DNA of 64,000 nucleotides from contig NC_055991.1 in assembly GCF_018446385.1 (NCBI RefSeq), forward strand, positions 104,515,712 through 104,579,711, written 5' to 3'. Positions 21,383 to 32,129 of the stretch are shown one piece after another. Made by a program: the position numbers and the translations under genes. This stretch comes from Zingiber officinale (Eukaryota > Streptophyta > Magnoliopsida > Zingiberales > Zingiberaceae). The first letter of the stretch is position 1. The number at the start of each line of letters is the position of its first letter. A model generated the notes under the pieces. The model ran no database searches and was not told the DNA's origin. It saw nothing but the letters and a program-made list of their open reading frames with translations.

Positions 21383-23058
21383 ATGGCACGAGGACGCCCA
21401 GCTAGAAGGGCACCAGCCACTGAGCCCCAACATGAGGCAGGCAGTTCAGTGCCTCCTCCAGATCTTACAGCGTTGGTGGCTCAGCTACAGCAGCAGTTAG
21501 CTGAACAGCAGCAGGAGATAGCCGCCTTAAAGGCTAACCAGCAGACTACTCCCCCAGTCACTCCAGTACCGAACCTCACGACTCCAGTAATTATAGAGGT
21601 TCCACCGATCCGACCTCTGACCGACGCCAGCAGTCCCAGCAGGTGAGCCAAGGAAGGAAGCCTACCTAATCGGTGGCAGAGAGTTAAGCGAGAATTTCTG
21701 AGCATTGGCGAACCATGGGATGCCAAGCATGGTTCAAAACATGGAGAGGATAATGGAGCTTACGGGTGGCGGAGCAGGAGAAGGTGAAATGTGCTTCCTT
21801 CTGCCGGGGACGCTAGTATGTGGTGGGAGAGAGTCGAGCGGCAATGAATCGATGTCATGGGTTGACTTGAGAAGGAATTCTTCGAGGAGTTCTTTCACAT
21901 CAGATTCTGAACCGCCTTCTGACGAGTTCCTTGAATTTTGCGGGCAACCTTTGATGGAGGCCGTGAAGAAATTCAACAGTTGGCTCGTTTATGCCCGAGC
22001 TAGTCGGCCAGAGAAGGAGCGAATCGGGTTGATCTTGAAGATGCTCGGACGAGATAGCGATGAATGTGGTGGTGGCGTTCATAGGCCACAAACCACGGAG
22101 GAGCCGGTGAGTAGTGCCTTGACCACGAGCATTATCGCCTGACATCACAGCTGAGCGGTTTCCTGAGCCCAAGGGACGGTGGCTCGGTACTCGTAACCAG
22201 GACATAGCTCAGTGGAAAGGAAGCCGGTGACCCAAAGGAGGCGGTGGGAAACATTTCAGAAATCCCAAGTGTGCTACTTGTGGGAAACATCATCCAGGAG
22301 TTTGCCGCAAGGGTACGCGAGGTTGCTTTGAATGTGGACAGGAAGGGCACATGGCTAAGCAATGCCCGAACAAGAACAGTCTCCCTCAGCCTCAGCCAGC
22401 GCAGCTACACCAGATGTATGCTGTCTTAGATGGTCCACAGATCAGTCAGGGCAGATTAGAAGCCCCCGCAGCTACCACGAATGCCAGAATTTTCTCACTG
22501 ACCAGAGAGGACGTAGCAAATGCCTCGACAGTTGTCACAGGTCAGATCAGTATTTTACAGCATGATGCAACTGTCTTATTCGATACTGGGGCAACCCACT
22601 CTTATGTTTCCAGGGCATTTGCCGGGAAATTAGCAACACCTCCAGAGTTGCTCAATAGTCAGTTCCTGACAACACTACCCTCGGGAGACATCATGGCATC
22701 TACGCACTGGCTCAGAGTAGTGCCAGTCATAATAGCAGACGGAGAACTTTTTGGTGATCTGATAGTGCTAGAAATGACTGACTACGATGTCATCCTTGGG
22801 ATGAATTTTCTGATCAGATACGGCGCTTCTATAGAGTGCCGTAAACAGAAGGTCATATTCCAATCTGAAGCAGGGGTACAGTTTGAGTACATAGGAAAAC
22901 CAAAGAGAGAAGCCAGGAAGTTTCTCTCAGCATTGAAAGCACAACAGCTATTGGATTCAGGATGCAAGGGATTTTTAGCAAATGTAGTCAACACCAGCCA
23001 GGACAAGAACCAACAGCTATCAGAGGCTCGAGTCGTTTGTGACTACCAGTTTTCCTGA
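21383..23058 (+). pseudogene. Gypsy-1 gag and protease region, fossil
   Basis: The region begins at MARGRPARRAPATEP with a glutamine-rich coiled segment (LQQQLAEQQQEIAAL). A gag body follows, then a CCHC knuckle (CFECGQEGHMAKQC) near 22330-22375 and the aspartic protease motif LFDTGATHSYVS near 22570-22605. The MNFLIRYGASIECR block ends the protease. This is standard Ty3/gypsy order. The part is broken. Confidence 0.82.
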
Positions 23059-23099
23059 AGAGCTACGGGGTTAGCACGAGACGGAGATTGAATTTTAGA

Positions 23100-24692
23100 T
23101 AGAGCTCATCCGGCACAAATCCAATTTCCAAGGCACCATCCGCATGGCTCCAGCAGAACAAGGAACTTCAGGGGCAATTACAGGAGCTTCTTGACAAGGG
23201 TTTCATCGCCTAGTCACTCACCATGGGGAGCACCTTGTTGTTCGTGAAGAAGAAGGATGGAAGCATGCGACTATACATAGACTCAGTGCCTTGAACGGTC
23301 ACAATTAAAAACAGGTACCCTCTCCCCAGGATAGATGACCTGTTTGATCAGCTAAAGGGAGCTACAGTGTTCTCTAAAATTGACCTCAGATCAGGATATC
23401 ACCAGGTTAGAGTCAAGAAAGATGATATACCTAAAACAGCTTTCAGAACCAGATACGAACATTATGAGTTCGTAGTCATGCCTTTCGGCGTGACAAATGC
23501 TCCAGCTACTTTCATGGACCTCATGAACAGAGTATTCAGGGAATACTTAGACAAGTTTGTCATCGTGTTCATCGATGACATTCTTATCTATTCAGGTACT
23601 CAGGAGGACCATGCAGAGCATCTGAAGATAGTTTTGCAGATCCTTCAGCAAAACCAGCTGTACGCCAAATTCACGAAATGTGAATTTTGGCTAGACCAGG
23701 TAGCTTTTCTAGGTCACATCATCTCCAAGGATGGTGTTATGGTAGATCCCAGCAAGATAGAAGCAGTAAGTAACTGGAAGAAACCCAGGAACGCCAGTGA
23801 AATCAGAAGCTTTCTGGGATTAGCAGGCTACTACAGGAAATTCGTAGAGGACTTCTCCAGGATAGCCTCGCCACTGACAGCTCTTACCAGGAAAAATAAG
23901 AAATTTCAGTGGACAGAGGACTGCAAGAACAGCTTCAGCGAACTAAAGCGGAGATTGACCAGTGCTCCTATTTTAACTATACCAGAAAACACAGACAGCT
24001 TCGACATCTACAGTGACGCCTCTAAATTGGGATTAGGAGCAGTACTGATGCAGCAGGGCAAGGTGATCGCCTATGCATCCAGACAACTCAAGGATTATGA
24101 GAAGAATTACCCTACTCATGACCTTGAGCTTGCAGCAGTAGTGTTCGATCTCAAAATTTGGAGACATTACTTATATGGAGCTCAGTGTAGAGTGTATACG
24201 GATCATCAGAGTCTGAAGTATTTATTTACTCAGAAGGATCTGAATATGCGACAGCGCAGATGGTTAGAGTTGGTCAAAGATTATGACATAAATATCCTCT
24301 ACCATCCAGGGAAAGCTAATAGGGTAGCAGACGCACTCAGCAGGAAGTCCAGTGCTACCTTATTATCTTTAGCAGCTATGTCACCACCCCTCAGGAAGGA
24401 AGTTACAACCTTTGGTCTCGAGCTTATAGTCGGGCAGCTTTCCACTATGTCCTTAGCACCTACCTTGCTTGATGATATCCACACAGCTCAGGAGCAGGAT
24501 CCTGAAATCCAGAAAATCAAGCAAGGGTTAGCAGAATCAGATAGTGGAGAGTTCAGAGTGTCCGACAGCGGGGTATTGTATTTTGGGGACAGACTCTGTG
24601 TTCCAAATCAGGAGGAGTTGCGGAGACAGATTTTAGATGAGGCTCACAAGACTCCCTATGCGATGCATCCAGGTTCCACCAAAATGTATTAA
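23100..24692 (+). pseudogene. Gypsy-1 reverse transcriptase and RNase H region, fossil
   Basis: The region contains the RT blocks [31 protein letters not shown], the catalytic FIDDILIYS and [10 protein letters not shown]. RNase H follows with [18 protein letters not shown], and [10 protein letters not shown] with VADALSRK after it. The gypsy-type order (RT, RNase H, then integrase) separates it from the copia elements. It is part of a broken element. Confidence 0.9.
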
Positions 24693-24695
24693 GAC

Positions 24696-25895
24696 GTGAA
24701 GAAACATTTTTGGTGGCCCGGGATGAAGCGAGACATCGCTAGATATGTTAGCATCTGCCTCACCTGTCAGAGGGTCAAGGCAGAACATCAGCGACCAGGA
24801 GGAGTCTTGCAACCTATTCAGATTCCAGAATGGAAGTGGGAGGATATCTCTATGGATTTCATAGTGGGACTGCCCAGAACCACGAATGGTTTTGATGCCA
24901 TCTGGGTAATAGTCGACAGGTTGACTAAATCAGCCCACTTCTTAGCTATCAGAATATCCTATTCCATGGAGCAGCTAGCACAGTTGTATCTCAGGGAGAT
25001 CGTCAGGCTGCATGGAGTCCCACGAACCATTATTTCAGACAGAGACAGTAGGTTCACATCACACTTCTGGGAGTGTGTACAGTCAGCATTGGGCATGAAG
25101 CTAAAGTTCAGCACAGCATTCTATCCTCAGACAGATGGACAGACGGAGCGAGTAAATCAGGTACTCGAAGATATGCTCCGAGCTTGTGCCTTAGACTTTA
25201 AGGGAAGTTGGTGCAAATATCTGAGCTTAGCAGAGTTTGCATACAACAACAGCTATCAGGCCACTATCGGTATGACACCTTATGAGGCACTCTATGGGCG
25301 GAGGTGCAGATCACCAATCTGCTGGTATGAGAGTGGTGAACAGAAGGAACTAGAACTTCAGACAGATCTAGTAGCAGACACCACAGCAGCTATACAGCAG
25401 ATCCGCCAGAGGATAGAGACAGCTCAGAGCCGCCAGAAGAGCTATGCCGATACACGGCGCAGACCCTTAGAGTTTTCAGTTGGGGATTCAATGTTCCTCA
25501 GAGTAGCTCCCATGAAGGGAGTAATGCGTTTTGGGAAGAAGGGCAAGCTAAGTCCCAGATACGTGGGACCGTACCTTATCAGTAGAAGAATGGGCAAGGT
25601 AGCATATGAGCTAGAGCTACCACAGGAAATGTCAGCTGTCCACAACGTATTTTATGTCTCTATGCTGAAGAAGCATACCCCAGATGCCACCCAGGTGATT
25701 GAGCCCCAGTCGGTACAGATCCGCGAGGACCTCAGCTATGATAGTCGGCCTATTCAGATAATAGACCGAGCAGTTAAGAAATTGTGGAACAAGGAAGTAC
25801 CATTAGTCAAAGTCAGCTGGCAAAATCACACAGCAGCAGAGGCGACTTGGGAGACAGAAGCCAGCATGAGACAGAAGTACCCAGAATTGTTTTAA
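24696..25895 (+). pseudogene. Gypsy-1 integrase with chromodomain-like end, fossil
   Basis: The HHCC zinc finger region (CLTCQRVKAEHQRPGG) comes first. The DDE core follows with MDFIVGLP, IISDRDSRFTSHFW and FYPQTDGQTERVNQ. After the GPYLISRRMG (GPF/Y-like) module comes a C-terminal segment, VKVSWQNHTAAEATWE, of the chromodomain type found in Tekay/Del chromoviruses. Such chromodomains are known to steer integration toward modified chromatin. It ends with MRQKYPELF. Confidence 0.9.
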
Positions 25896-25930
25896 GTTCG
25901 GGGATGAACTTTTTATAAGGTATGGAGAAT

Positions 25931-28386
25931 TGTAAAGCCCGAAAATTCTCGAAACTGCATTATAAATATCCTAGCAATTTTCTGGAATTTTTAGATATTT
26001 TTACGGAATTTTCTGAGTAGCGGAAGTAGCAAAAATAATTAGAAAACGAAAAACGGCCTAGGCGGGAATTGAACCCGAGACCTATGGTTTAGTGGACAAG
26101 GCTAGTAACCAGTGGACCCAGCAGGGCTGTGCTGAAAGAAAAGAGAACCAAATATATTTATATTGGAGTTGGGAACATTCAGCCTCTTAATATAAATATG
26201 AACTTAAGTTGGGTTTGGTTGAGTAATTGGTTTGGCACCTCCTCACCACACGCAACTCTCTCTCTCCCGTTTCTTTCTCTCGGCGCAGCAAACCAAGGCA
26301 AAGGGAACACCTAGGGTTCCCTCCCTAGGACCGTGGGTGCATCTTCCGGCGATGACTCCAACACGAAAAGAGTTCTTCTCCGCGAGAGGAACGCGAGGAC
26401 GTAAGCGGTTCGTCGAACGGAGCTATTTCGGGAAAAACCTAGCGGATAGAATCGTAAGAAAACCTTACGATTGAGGTAAGAGACCCCTCACCTGCAGTAT
26501 AATTGCTTTCGCTTGTTAGATTTGGCGTTAGTTCAGTAGTCTACAGTTTTCAATTTCAGGGTGTGCGGTTAGTGCACACCAGGTATTCGATGAAATGCCT
26601 AGTTAAAAAGGATGCACCAGTAGGCGTCCTAACAGCATGTAAAATGTATTAGAAACATTTTATTTAGCTTAACATCAGTTATCACAGCTATATGGATCAG
26701 ATATCCATTGGGTGGGCTCCCACAGTAGCCTCTAGGTTCAGATAACCTAGCACTAGGTTCAGATAACCTAGAACAGCAAAGTAAGATAAATCAGTACTCA
26801 GTATTTTACTTTATTCAGTTGGCACTGTACTTGGATCAGATATCCATGGGCTGGACTCCCACAGTCGTCCCTAGGTTCAGATAACCTAGTAACCCTGCTA
26901 GATTCAGAACTTGCAATCCCAGGTCTCGTAGGGATGCGCTATATGGATCAGATATCCATGGGCTGGACTCCCACAGTCGTCCCTAGGTTCAGATAACCTA
27001 GTAACCCTGCTAGATTCGGAACTTGCAATCCCGGGTCATGACCAGTAAGTACAGTTGCAGGGCCCCAGAAGCATGTTTAGTATTTTCATCTATTATTATA
27101 TATAGTTTTCCAAATATACAATCGGTGATGGAAATACTAACTCAGTTTCAGTTTCGATTATTACCTCGGTTAAGCTTCATGATTTGAGTTCATGATCAGC
27201 TAGATGCATATGCTTAGTATTGTTTGTATGCCATGATCAGTTCAGTACATGTTTGTATGCCATGCCATATTGCCATGCTCAGTTCAGCTTTCAAACAGCA
27301 TGATTTAAAAACATATTTGCATCGTATGCATGATTTAGTGAGGTAGATGGTTTCTTACTAAGCTTATTGGCTTACAGATACTACTTTTCTTATACTGCAG
27401 ATACCGGTAAAAGAAAAGTGGACTAGCGGAGGCTGGAGGGCGATGCGGAGATGGTGTGTGTGTGGAACTGGAATAAAAGGTCCTAGGGGACTTAGCAAGT
27501 TGAACCTCAGACTCTTTAGCATTCTCTTTAGCGTTTACAGTTATTTAGTTTTATCACTTTCCTTTTCATGCACTTTAGGTTTGGAATGCACTAAACTATG
27601 AAAGATTGGTTTAAATTGCTAGTAACCTTGTTAGAATGTTATCTACATGTTAGTAGAAGGTTTATTATGCTTTAGATGTTTGCAGTGTATGAGTTTGGCA
27701 CGAATCAGTGCTGAAAAAATCATACTGTCACTGCGAAATCAGAAACTCTGATCGATCCGTGGATCGATCAGGGGTCCCTGGATCGATCCATGGATCGATC
27801 CGTGGCTGATTCCGAGAACAGAAGCTCTCTGGATCGATCGGTCGATCGATCCAGTCACATGGTATCGCGAACAGAAGACTTCTGGATCGATCGGTCGATC
27901 GATCCAAGTTTTCTCCCCGCGAACAGAAGGGTGCCGAATCGATCACTGGATCGATGCGCTTCATTGGATCGATCAGCTGATCGATCCAAATTATGTCCCG
28001 TGCACAGAAGCACGCTGAATCGATCACTGGATCGATCGGTGAGCCTGGATCGATCAGCCGATCGATCCAGAGTTATCACCCGAACCCAGTAGCAGCCTGG
28101 ATCGATCCGTGGATCAATCCAACAGAGAGCAATCGTTCCAATACAGCTTGGATCGATTGAAAAGCTTAGGTTTCATCCAAGGAACCTAGCAAGACAGTCT
28201 CTCAACCACAGGGGATGTAGGATACACCTTGTATCCCTTAGAATACATCCTTCAGCATATGTAGAACCCAGAATGGTAAATCAGTTAGCAAAAATTTAAT
28301 TTGTTCAGTATTTCCGCACAGTAGTTAGCTACGCAAACCGTAGCGATTCGCCTTACAGCCTAGTACCCAGAAGGTGGGTCGTTACA
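25931..28386 (+). repeat. 3' LTR of Gypsy-1
   Basis: Begins TGTAAAGCCC after a purine-rich TATGGAGAAT and ends GTTACA, followed by GTTGA. It pairs with 18682-21156. It repeats all internal structures: tRNA-like segment at 26053-26132, TATA box near 26191, CAGAT hairpins at 26692-27001 and palindrome array at 27748-28155. A stretch near 27037-27060 differs in length and sequence from the 5' LTR. Confidence 0.93.
27748..28155. repeat. GATC-palindrome array in the Gypsy-1 3' LTR
   Basis: Near-identical to 20518-20935, with the same arms and free centres. One late unit has a change in its right arm. Confidence 0.9.
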
Positions 28387-28391
28387 GTTGA
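28387..28391. repeat. Right target-site duplication of Gypsy-1 (GTTGA)
   Basis: GTTGA matches 18677-18681. Copia-1 pol continues from here on the minus strand. Confidence 0.94.
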
Positions 28392-29410
28392 GGTGTTCTA
28401 GGGGTTGAAAACTCATGTTTGTAGCCTTTTTCCATACAAAAACTTATGAATCTATCATTTTCAAACTCACCTCCATGATCACTTCTTATTTTGTTTATCT
28501 TATGAGCCTTTTCATTTTCTACTCTATTACAAAAAGCAATCAAGGTATCTAGAGTTTGGTCCTTATGTTTCAAGAAAAACACCCATGTATACCTAGTGTA
28601 ATCATCCACAATCACAAAGCAATATCTACTACCATTTAAAGAACTATATTTACTACTATCAAATAAATCCATGTGAATGAGCTCTAAAGCATTTGAAGTA
28701 CTTACAATATTTTTACCTTTATGAGTAGCTTTGGTTTGCTTACCCATTTGACATGCATCACATATTTTGTCCTTTTGAAACTTCAACTTTGGCAATCCGT
28801 GCACCAACTCCTTCTTTGAAAGATTTTTGATATTCTTCATGTTGGTGTGAGCGAGTCTCCGGTGCCAAAGCCATGTCTCCTCTTCTTTGGACATGAGACA
28901 CTTAGCAAACACATTAGTAGCACCAAATAGTTCAACTTGATAAATATTTTCTTTTCTATGGCCTATGAGAACATTGGTGTTTAGTTCACTATGCTTGACT
29001 AGGCATTGAGATGAGTTGAACTCAACTCTATACCCCGAGTCACATAGTTGACTAACACTCAAAAGATTAAAAGCCATGCCTTTCACTAGTAATACATTTT
29101 TTATTACAAATTTTTCGGAAATTCTAATATCTCCTATTCCTATAACCTTTAACTCACCACTATTACCAAAAGAAACGGTACCTTTACTTTTGTGTCTAAA
29201 TGATGAAAATTTTGATGAGTCCCCCGTCATATGCTTAGAGCATCCACTATCTACGAACCATGTTGTTGGATGCTCCCCCTTTGCACATGCCTGATTAAAC
29301 ACGATAAACCAAATGTTTTGGTACCCACACTTTGGGTCCGGTAGCATCAATAACAAATTGCTTGGGTACCCAAGCTTGAACAATCTTAACCCTTGAAGCA
29401 TGGTTTCTAC
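28392..29410 (-). pseudogene. Copia-1 pol, proximal part: protease motif and integrase start, fossil
   Basis: The minus strand shows TTWFVDSGCSKHMTG, the GAG-preintegrase block ending in CDACQMGKQTK, and integrase catalytic blocks LIHMDLFD and IRSDHGGEF. It is closely related to 13328-14170 of Copia-2. The recognisable element sequence stops at about 29422, where copy B of the INTS3 unit flank begins. Confidence 0.88.
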
Positions 29411-29422
29411 TAATTAAGGACA

Positions 29423-30654
29423 TGAATTTGAAAATGTCAGAGATGCAATGCCAAGAGAGGCCCCTTGGAGGTAGGGTTTTCAGTTGTTTAATATGATTGT
29501 CAGGTGGTACACTAACAATTGTTGGATTTTATTGAACTTCTCAGATGAGGGATGATAAGATGGTAGGATTATATATCTCAAATCTTGTCAGATCATTTTG
29601 TAGGTCAACTAATGAAGAATCAAAAAGTAATATGTTAAATTTTTTTTTGGTATCCCTACCCTATGAACATTTCCTCATTTTTCTGTCTTTAATCCTGCTG
29701 ATAGATTTAGTTTATCAGCTATGGTTTTGTTTCTCTTTTACTGATCTTAGATACAATATAAAATACCGAAAATAGGCGAATATTAATAAGAAAATTTTCC
29801 GGAATTTTGGATATTTTTCGAGAATTTTTCGGAGCTCGTATGGATGAATTTATGGGGATAGAAACAGAGCCCGGGAAAGCCTGTTTAGGTTACCCAATTT
29901 AAGTGAGGAAAAATTTTATTTTTCTTTTTTGGTTTTTCTTTTTCTTTATTTTTTTTTCCCCTCCTCTTCTGTCGGCGTGTCCCAAGTCTTCCCCGCGCGC
30001 CTTCTCTTCCTCTCACGCGTGCCCTAACCGGCGCCGCAACCGCCGCTGCCTCCCTCTCCTCTGCCCGACGCCGACGACACCAGGGAACAGAGAGTCGGCG
30101 ATTGAGCATCTCCTCCCTCCCTCTTCCTTTCTTCTTCTCTGTCTCCGCCACTGAGGTCGGGATGCGCCGCCGCCCCTCTCGGCCGGAAGCTACCTCCAAG
30201 CCGAAGCCCTAGCCACGGTAAGGTCTGAGCCCCTTCCCCCTACCGCCAGCGATGTCAAGCACCTCTGCGCAGTGCCGCCGGCCTTCCTTTTTGCCCTTGG
30301 AGTATATTTTTTTTTTATTTTTTTTTTTAATTTTTGGTTCGGCTTCTCTTCCAGTTCACAACATCCCGTCGGCGAATCCTCTTCTTCTTCCATGTCAAGC
30401 CACCGAAATCTTCCTTTACCTAACTGACAGTGGTTCCTCTTTCCTTCGCGAAATATCGATTCAGGAGATCCAGCAGTAGCCTCTCTCCTGAAACGAATAG
30501 GCTCGAGCGCCTGCCGCTGCCCTAGAACTGTGGCCACGATGAAGCTTCATTTTGGTCACCCAAGATCCCAAATCTGATGCAGGCGGGTAGTGATAGACTT
30601 GTGAGTTGTTCTTCCGACTTTTCTGTAATTGCTTATTTAGGCTAACAATTCGGT
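29423..30654 (+). promoter_or_regulatory. 5' region of the INTS3 homologue (copy B of the tandem flank)
   Basis: Matches 203-801 and 32332-33365. It holds a TATA-like ATATAAAATA near 29756 and a GC- and CT-rich leader from about 29990. A good splice donor, CACGGTAAGG, lies near 30216, and possible acceptors ATTTAG (30640) precede the coding start, so a leader intron of about 420 bases is likely (inference). Between 30489 and 30654 the sequence is not shared with the other two copies. Confidence 0.6.
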
Positions 30655-32091
30655 ATGTGCCCCGAAAGGCTGCTTCGAACCGTTCCCCACGAAGCGGAGA
30701 ATCCCATCGAAAAGTCCCTCAGAGAAGCATTCCTTCTCCTGCAGGACCAGTTGAAACCCCCTTTTCCTCTTACGATCCCATTTCCTCCCGAGTACTCCCA
30801 ATTGAATCATGCAATTGCTTTCGGCATACTGGCACAACCGCATCTTGCTAAAGTGCATCTCACCCACCTTCACTCCATTGTTGTGGACGGATATGAGATT
30901 TTCACCTCCATCCTCCTCAAACTTTGCAATGAATCCTTCTCCAGGCTGTTGGAGGTTCCTAAATGTCAGCTGCTCTGGGTGTGCTCAATGCTGATCCACG
31001 TCTCAGCCGAAAAGATTGAAACTTTGTTCATTTCTCTCATGAGGCAGATTACTGGAGGGGATTTCAGCGAGTCCAATTTGTGGTTGAGTGTCGAGGTTCT
31101 TAAAATATTGTCTAACAATTGGGATTGGTTGGTGGAGGAGCCTATAGTCCTCTCAAGTGCATTGTATGTCTATCTCAGGTTGTTAGCAGATCATTTTAGG
31201 TTAGGAGGAAGCTTCAAGTTGGAAGAGCTGAAGAGGATGGAGATTGACTTTTGTGTCAAGGCGTTGAGAGAACACTTTCAGTTGTCTATGCATATTGGTA
31301 GAGATCTTGTCCGTATTCTACAAGATGTGACCTATATTCCTGAGTTCAAGGACATTTGGAAGGATCTGCTGTTTGATCCTAAAAGTTTCCAGGTTTCAGA
31401 ATTTTCCAGTCTGTCCAACCTTTATTGGAGAAGAACACCATCACACTTTTTCTTGCTGAGGATCAGTCCCCAAATGGAAAGCCAATTGAGGTTTTTGCTC
31501 ACCTTTGTGAAATGGGGGAGCCAGAAAAGGTACCAAACATGGTTTGTCAAGAAGCACTTATATTGGCCTGGTAGTGAGTCTATGATAAGTGACATAGTTC
31601 GCTTCATATGTTGTGTCCACCATCCTTCGAATGAGATAATTCATTCTAATGTCATATCGAGGTGGGCAGTCATTGGTTGGCTTCTGAAGTCTTGCAGGAG
31701 GAATTATTATGAGGCAAATGCAAAGCTTGCTTTGTTTTATGACTGGTTGTTTTTTGATGAAAAGATTGACAATATCATGAACATTGAACCTGCAATGCTT
31801 TTGATGGTAAATTCTGTGCCACAGTATGTTGATATTACACATATGCTGCTAGAGTTTTTGTTTCTGCTAGTAGATAACTATGATGTTCATCACAGAGAGA
31901 TGCTTGCTGGGAGTGTTTCAGCATCTATTAATTTATTGCTCAGAAAAGGCGTGGTACATTCATTGGATCCTCTGATTTCTTGTAATTCGATCTCACCAGC
32001 GCTCAGGGAAAGGCTCAACTCGTTCCTTCCAGCACTACATCTGTGTTGCCATAAAAAGGTTAATGAAGATGAAACATCTATTGACATTTGA
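30655..32091 (+). CDS. INTS3: Integrator complex subunit 3 homologue (N-terminal-domain type)
   Basis: An uninterrupted single-exon frame of 478 residues. The start MCPERLLRTVPHEAENPIEKSL is chosen because an in-frame stop (TAA at 30643) lies just upstream and the EAENPIEKSLREAF block is typical of the plant protein's N-terminus. The helical-repeat body includes LHSIVVDGYEIF, VPKCQLLWVC, WPGSESMISDIVRFICCVHHPSNEIIHSNVI, SRWAVIGWLLKSC, AKLALFYDWLFFD, NIEPAMLLMVNS and LDPLISC, which I recognise as the INTS3 N-terminal domain. Plant homologues (Arabidopsis EMB2739) are of about this size, much shorter than the animal protein. In animals Integrator cleaves nascent RNA, including snRNA 3' ends, in the nucleus; INTS3 also joins the SOSS DNA-repair complex. 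The plant role is inferred from homology. It is flanked on both sides by repeats of its own 5' region, the remains of a tandem array. Paralogues may exist outside the window. Confidence 0.85.
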   Translation: MCPERLLRTVPHEAENPIEKSLREAFLLLQDQLKPPFPLTIPFPPEYSQLNHAIAFGILAQPHLAKVHLTHLHSIVVDGYEIFTSILLKLCNESFSRLLEVPKCQLLWVCSMLIHVSAEKIETLFISLMRQITGGDFSESNLWLSVEVLKILSNNWDWLVEEPIVLSSALYVYLRLLADHFRLGGSFKLEELKRMEIDFCVKALREHFQLSMHIGRDLVRILQDVTYIPEFKDIWKDLLFDPKSFQVSEFSSLSNLYWRRTPSHFFLLRISPQMESQLRFLLTFVKWGSQKRYQTWFVKKHLYWPGSESMISDIVRFICCVHHPSNEIIHSNVISRWAVIGWLLKSCRRNYYEANAKLALFYDWLFFDEKIDNIMNIEPAMLLMVNSVPQYVDITHMLLEFLFLLVDNYDVHHREMLAGSVSASINLLLRKGVVHSLDPLISCNSISPALRERLNSFLPALHLCCHKKVNEDETSIDI

Positions 32092-32129
32092 CGGTATATT
32101 GCTCATAAAATAGACATTTCCATCACTGC

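Larger units (their letters stand above)
18682..28386 (+). mobile_element. Gypsy-1: Ty3/gypsy chromovirus (Tekay/Del-like) nested in Copia-1
   Basis: A 9.7-kb plus-strand element with two long LTRs (2,475 and 2,456 bp), target duplication GTTGA and a tRNA-Met primer site. It carries gag with a CCHC knuckle, aspartic protease, reverse transcriptase, RNase H and an integrase ending in a chromodomain-like region; this order and ending mark a chromovirus. The LTRs look roughly 99% alike by eye, with a few small indels, so the insertion is young. It has several breaks in the gag-to-RT part, while the RT/RNase H and integrase parts look largely open. Confidence 0.94.
802..29422 (-). mobile_element. 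Copia-1: outer Sirevirus-like Ty1/copia element, broken, hosting two nested elements
   Basis: Minus-strand copia element whose parts are visible in three blocks separated by Copia-2 and Gypsy-1: LTR 802-2037, repeated polypurine tracts, accessory ORF region 2438-4189, palindrome array 4206-4695, and pol regions 5263-6329, 17554-18676 and 28392-29410. No second LTR is seen in the window. Family call rests on copia RT and RNase H motifs (YVDD, ADIFTKPL), the GAG-preintegrase motif, repeated polypurine tracts and the extra ORF beyond pol, which are Sirevirus traits. It is broken in several ways and is the oldest of the three, because both others are inserted in it. Its own target duplication cannot be checked; ACGCG at 797-801 is the likely left flank. 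Confidence 0.85.
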
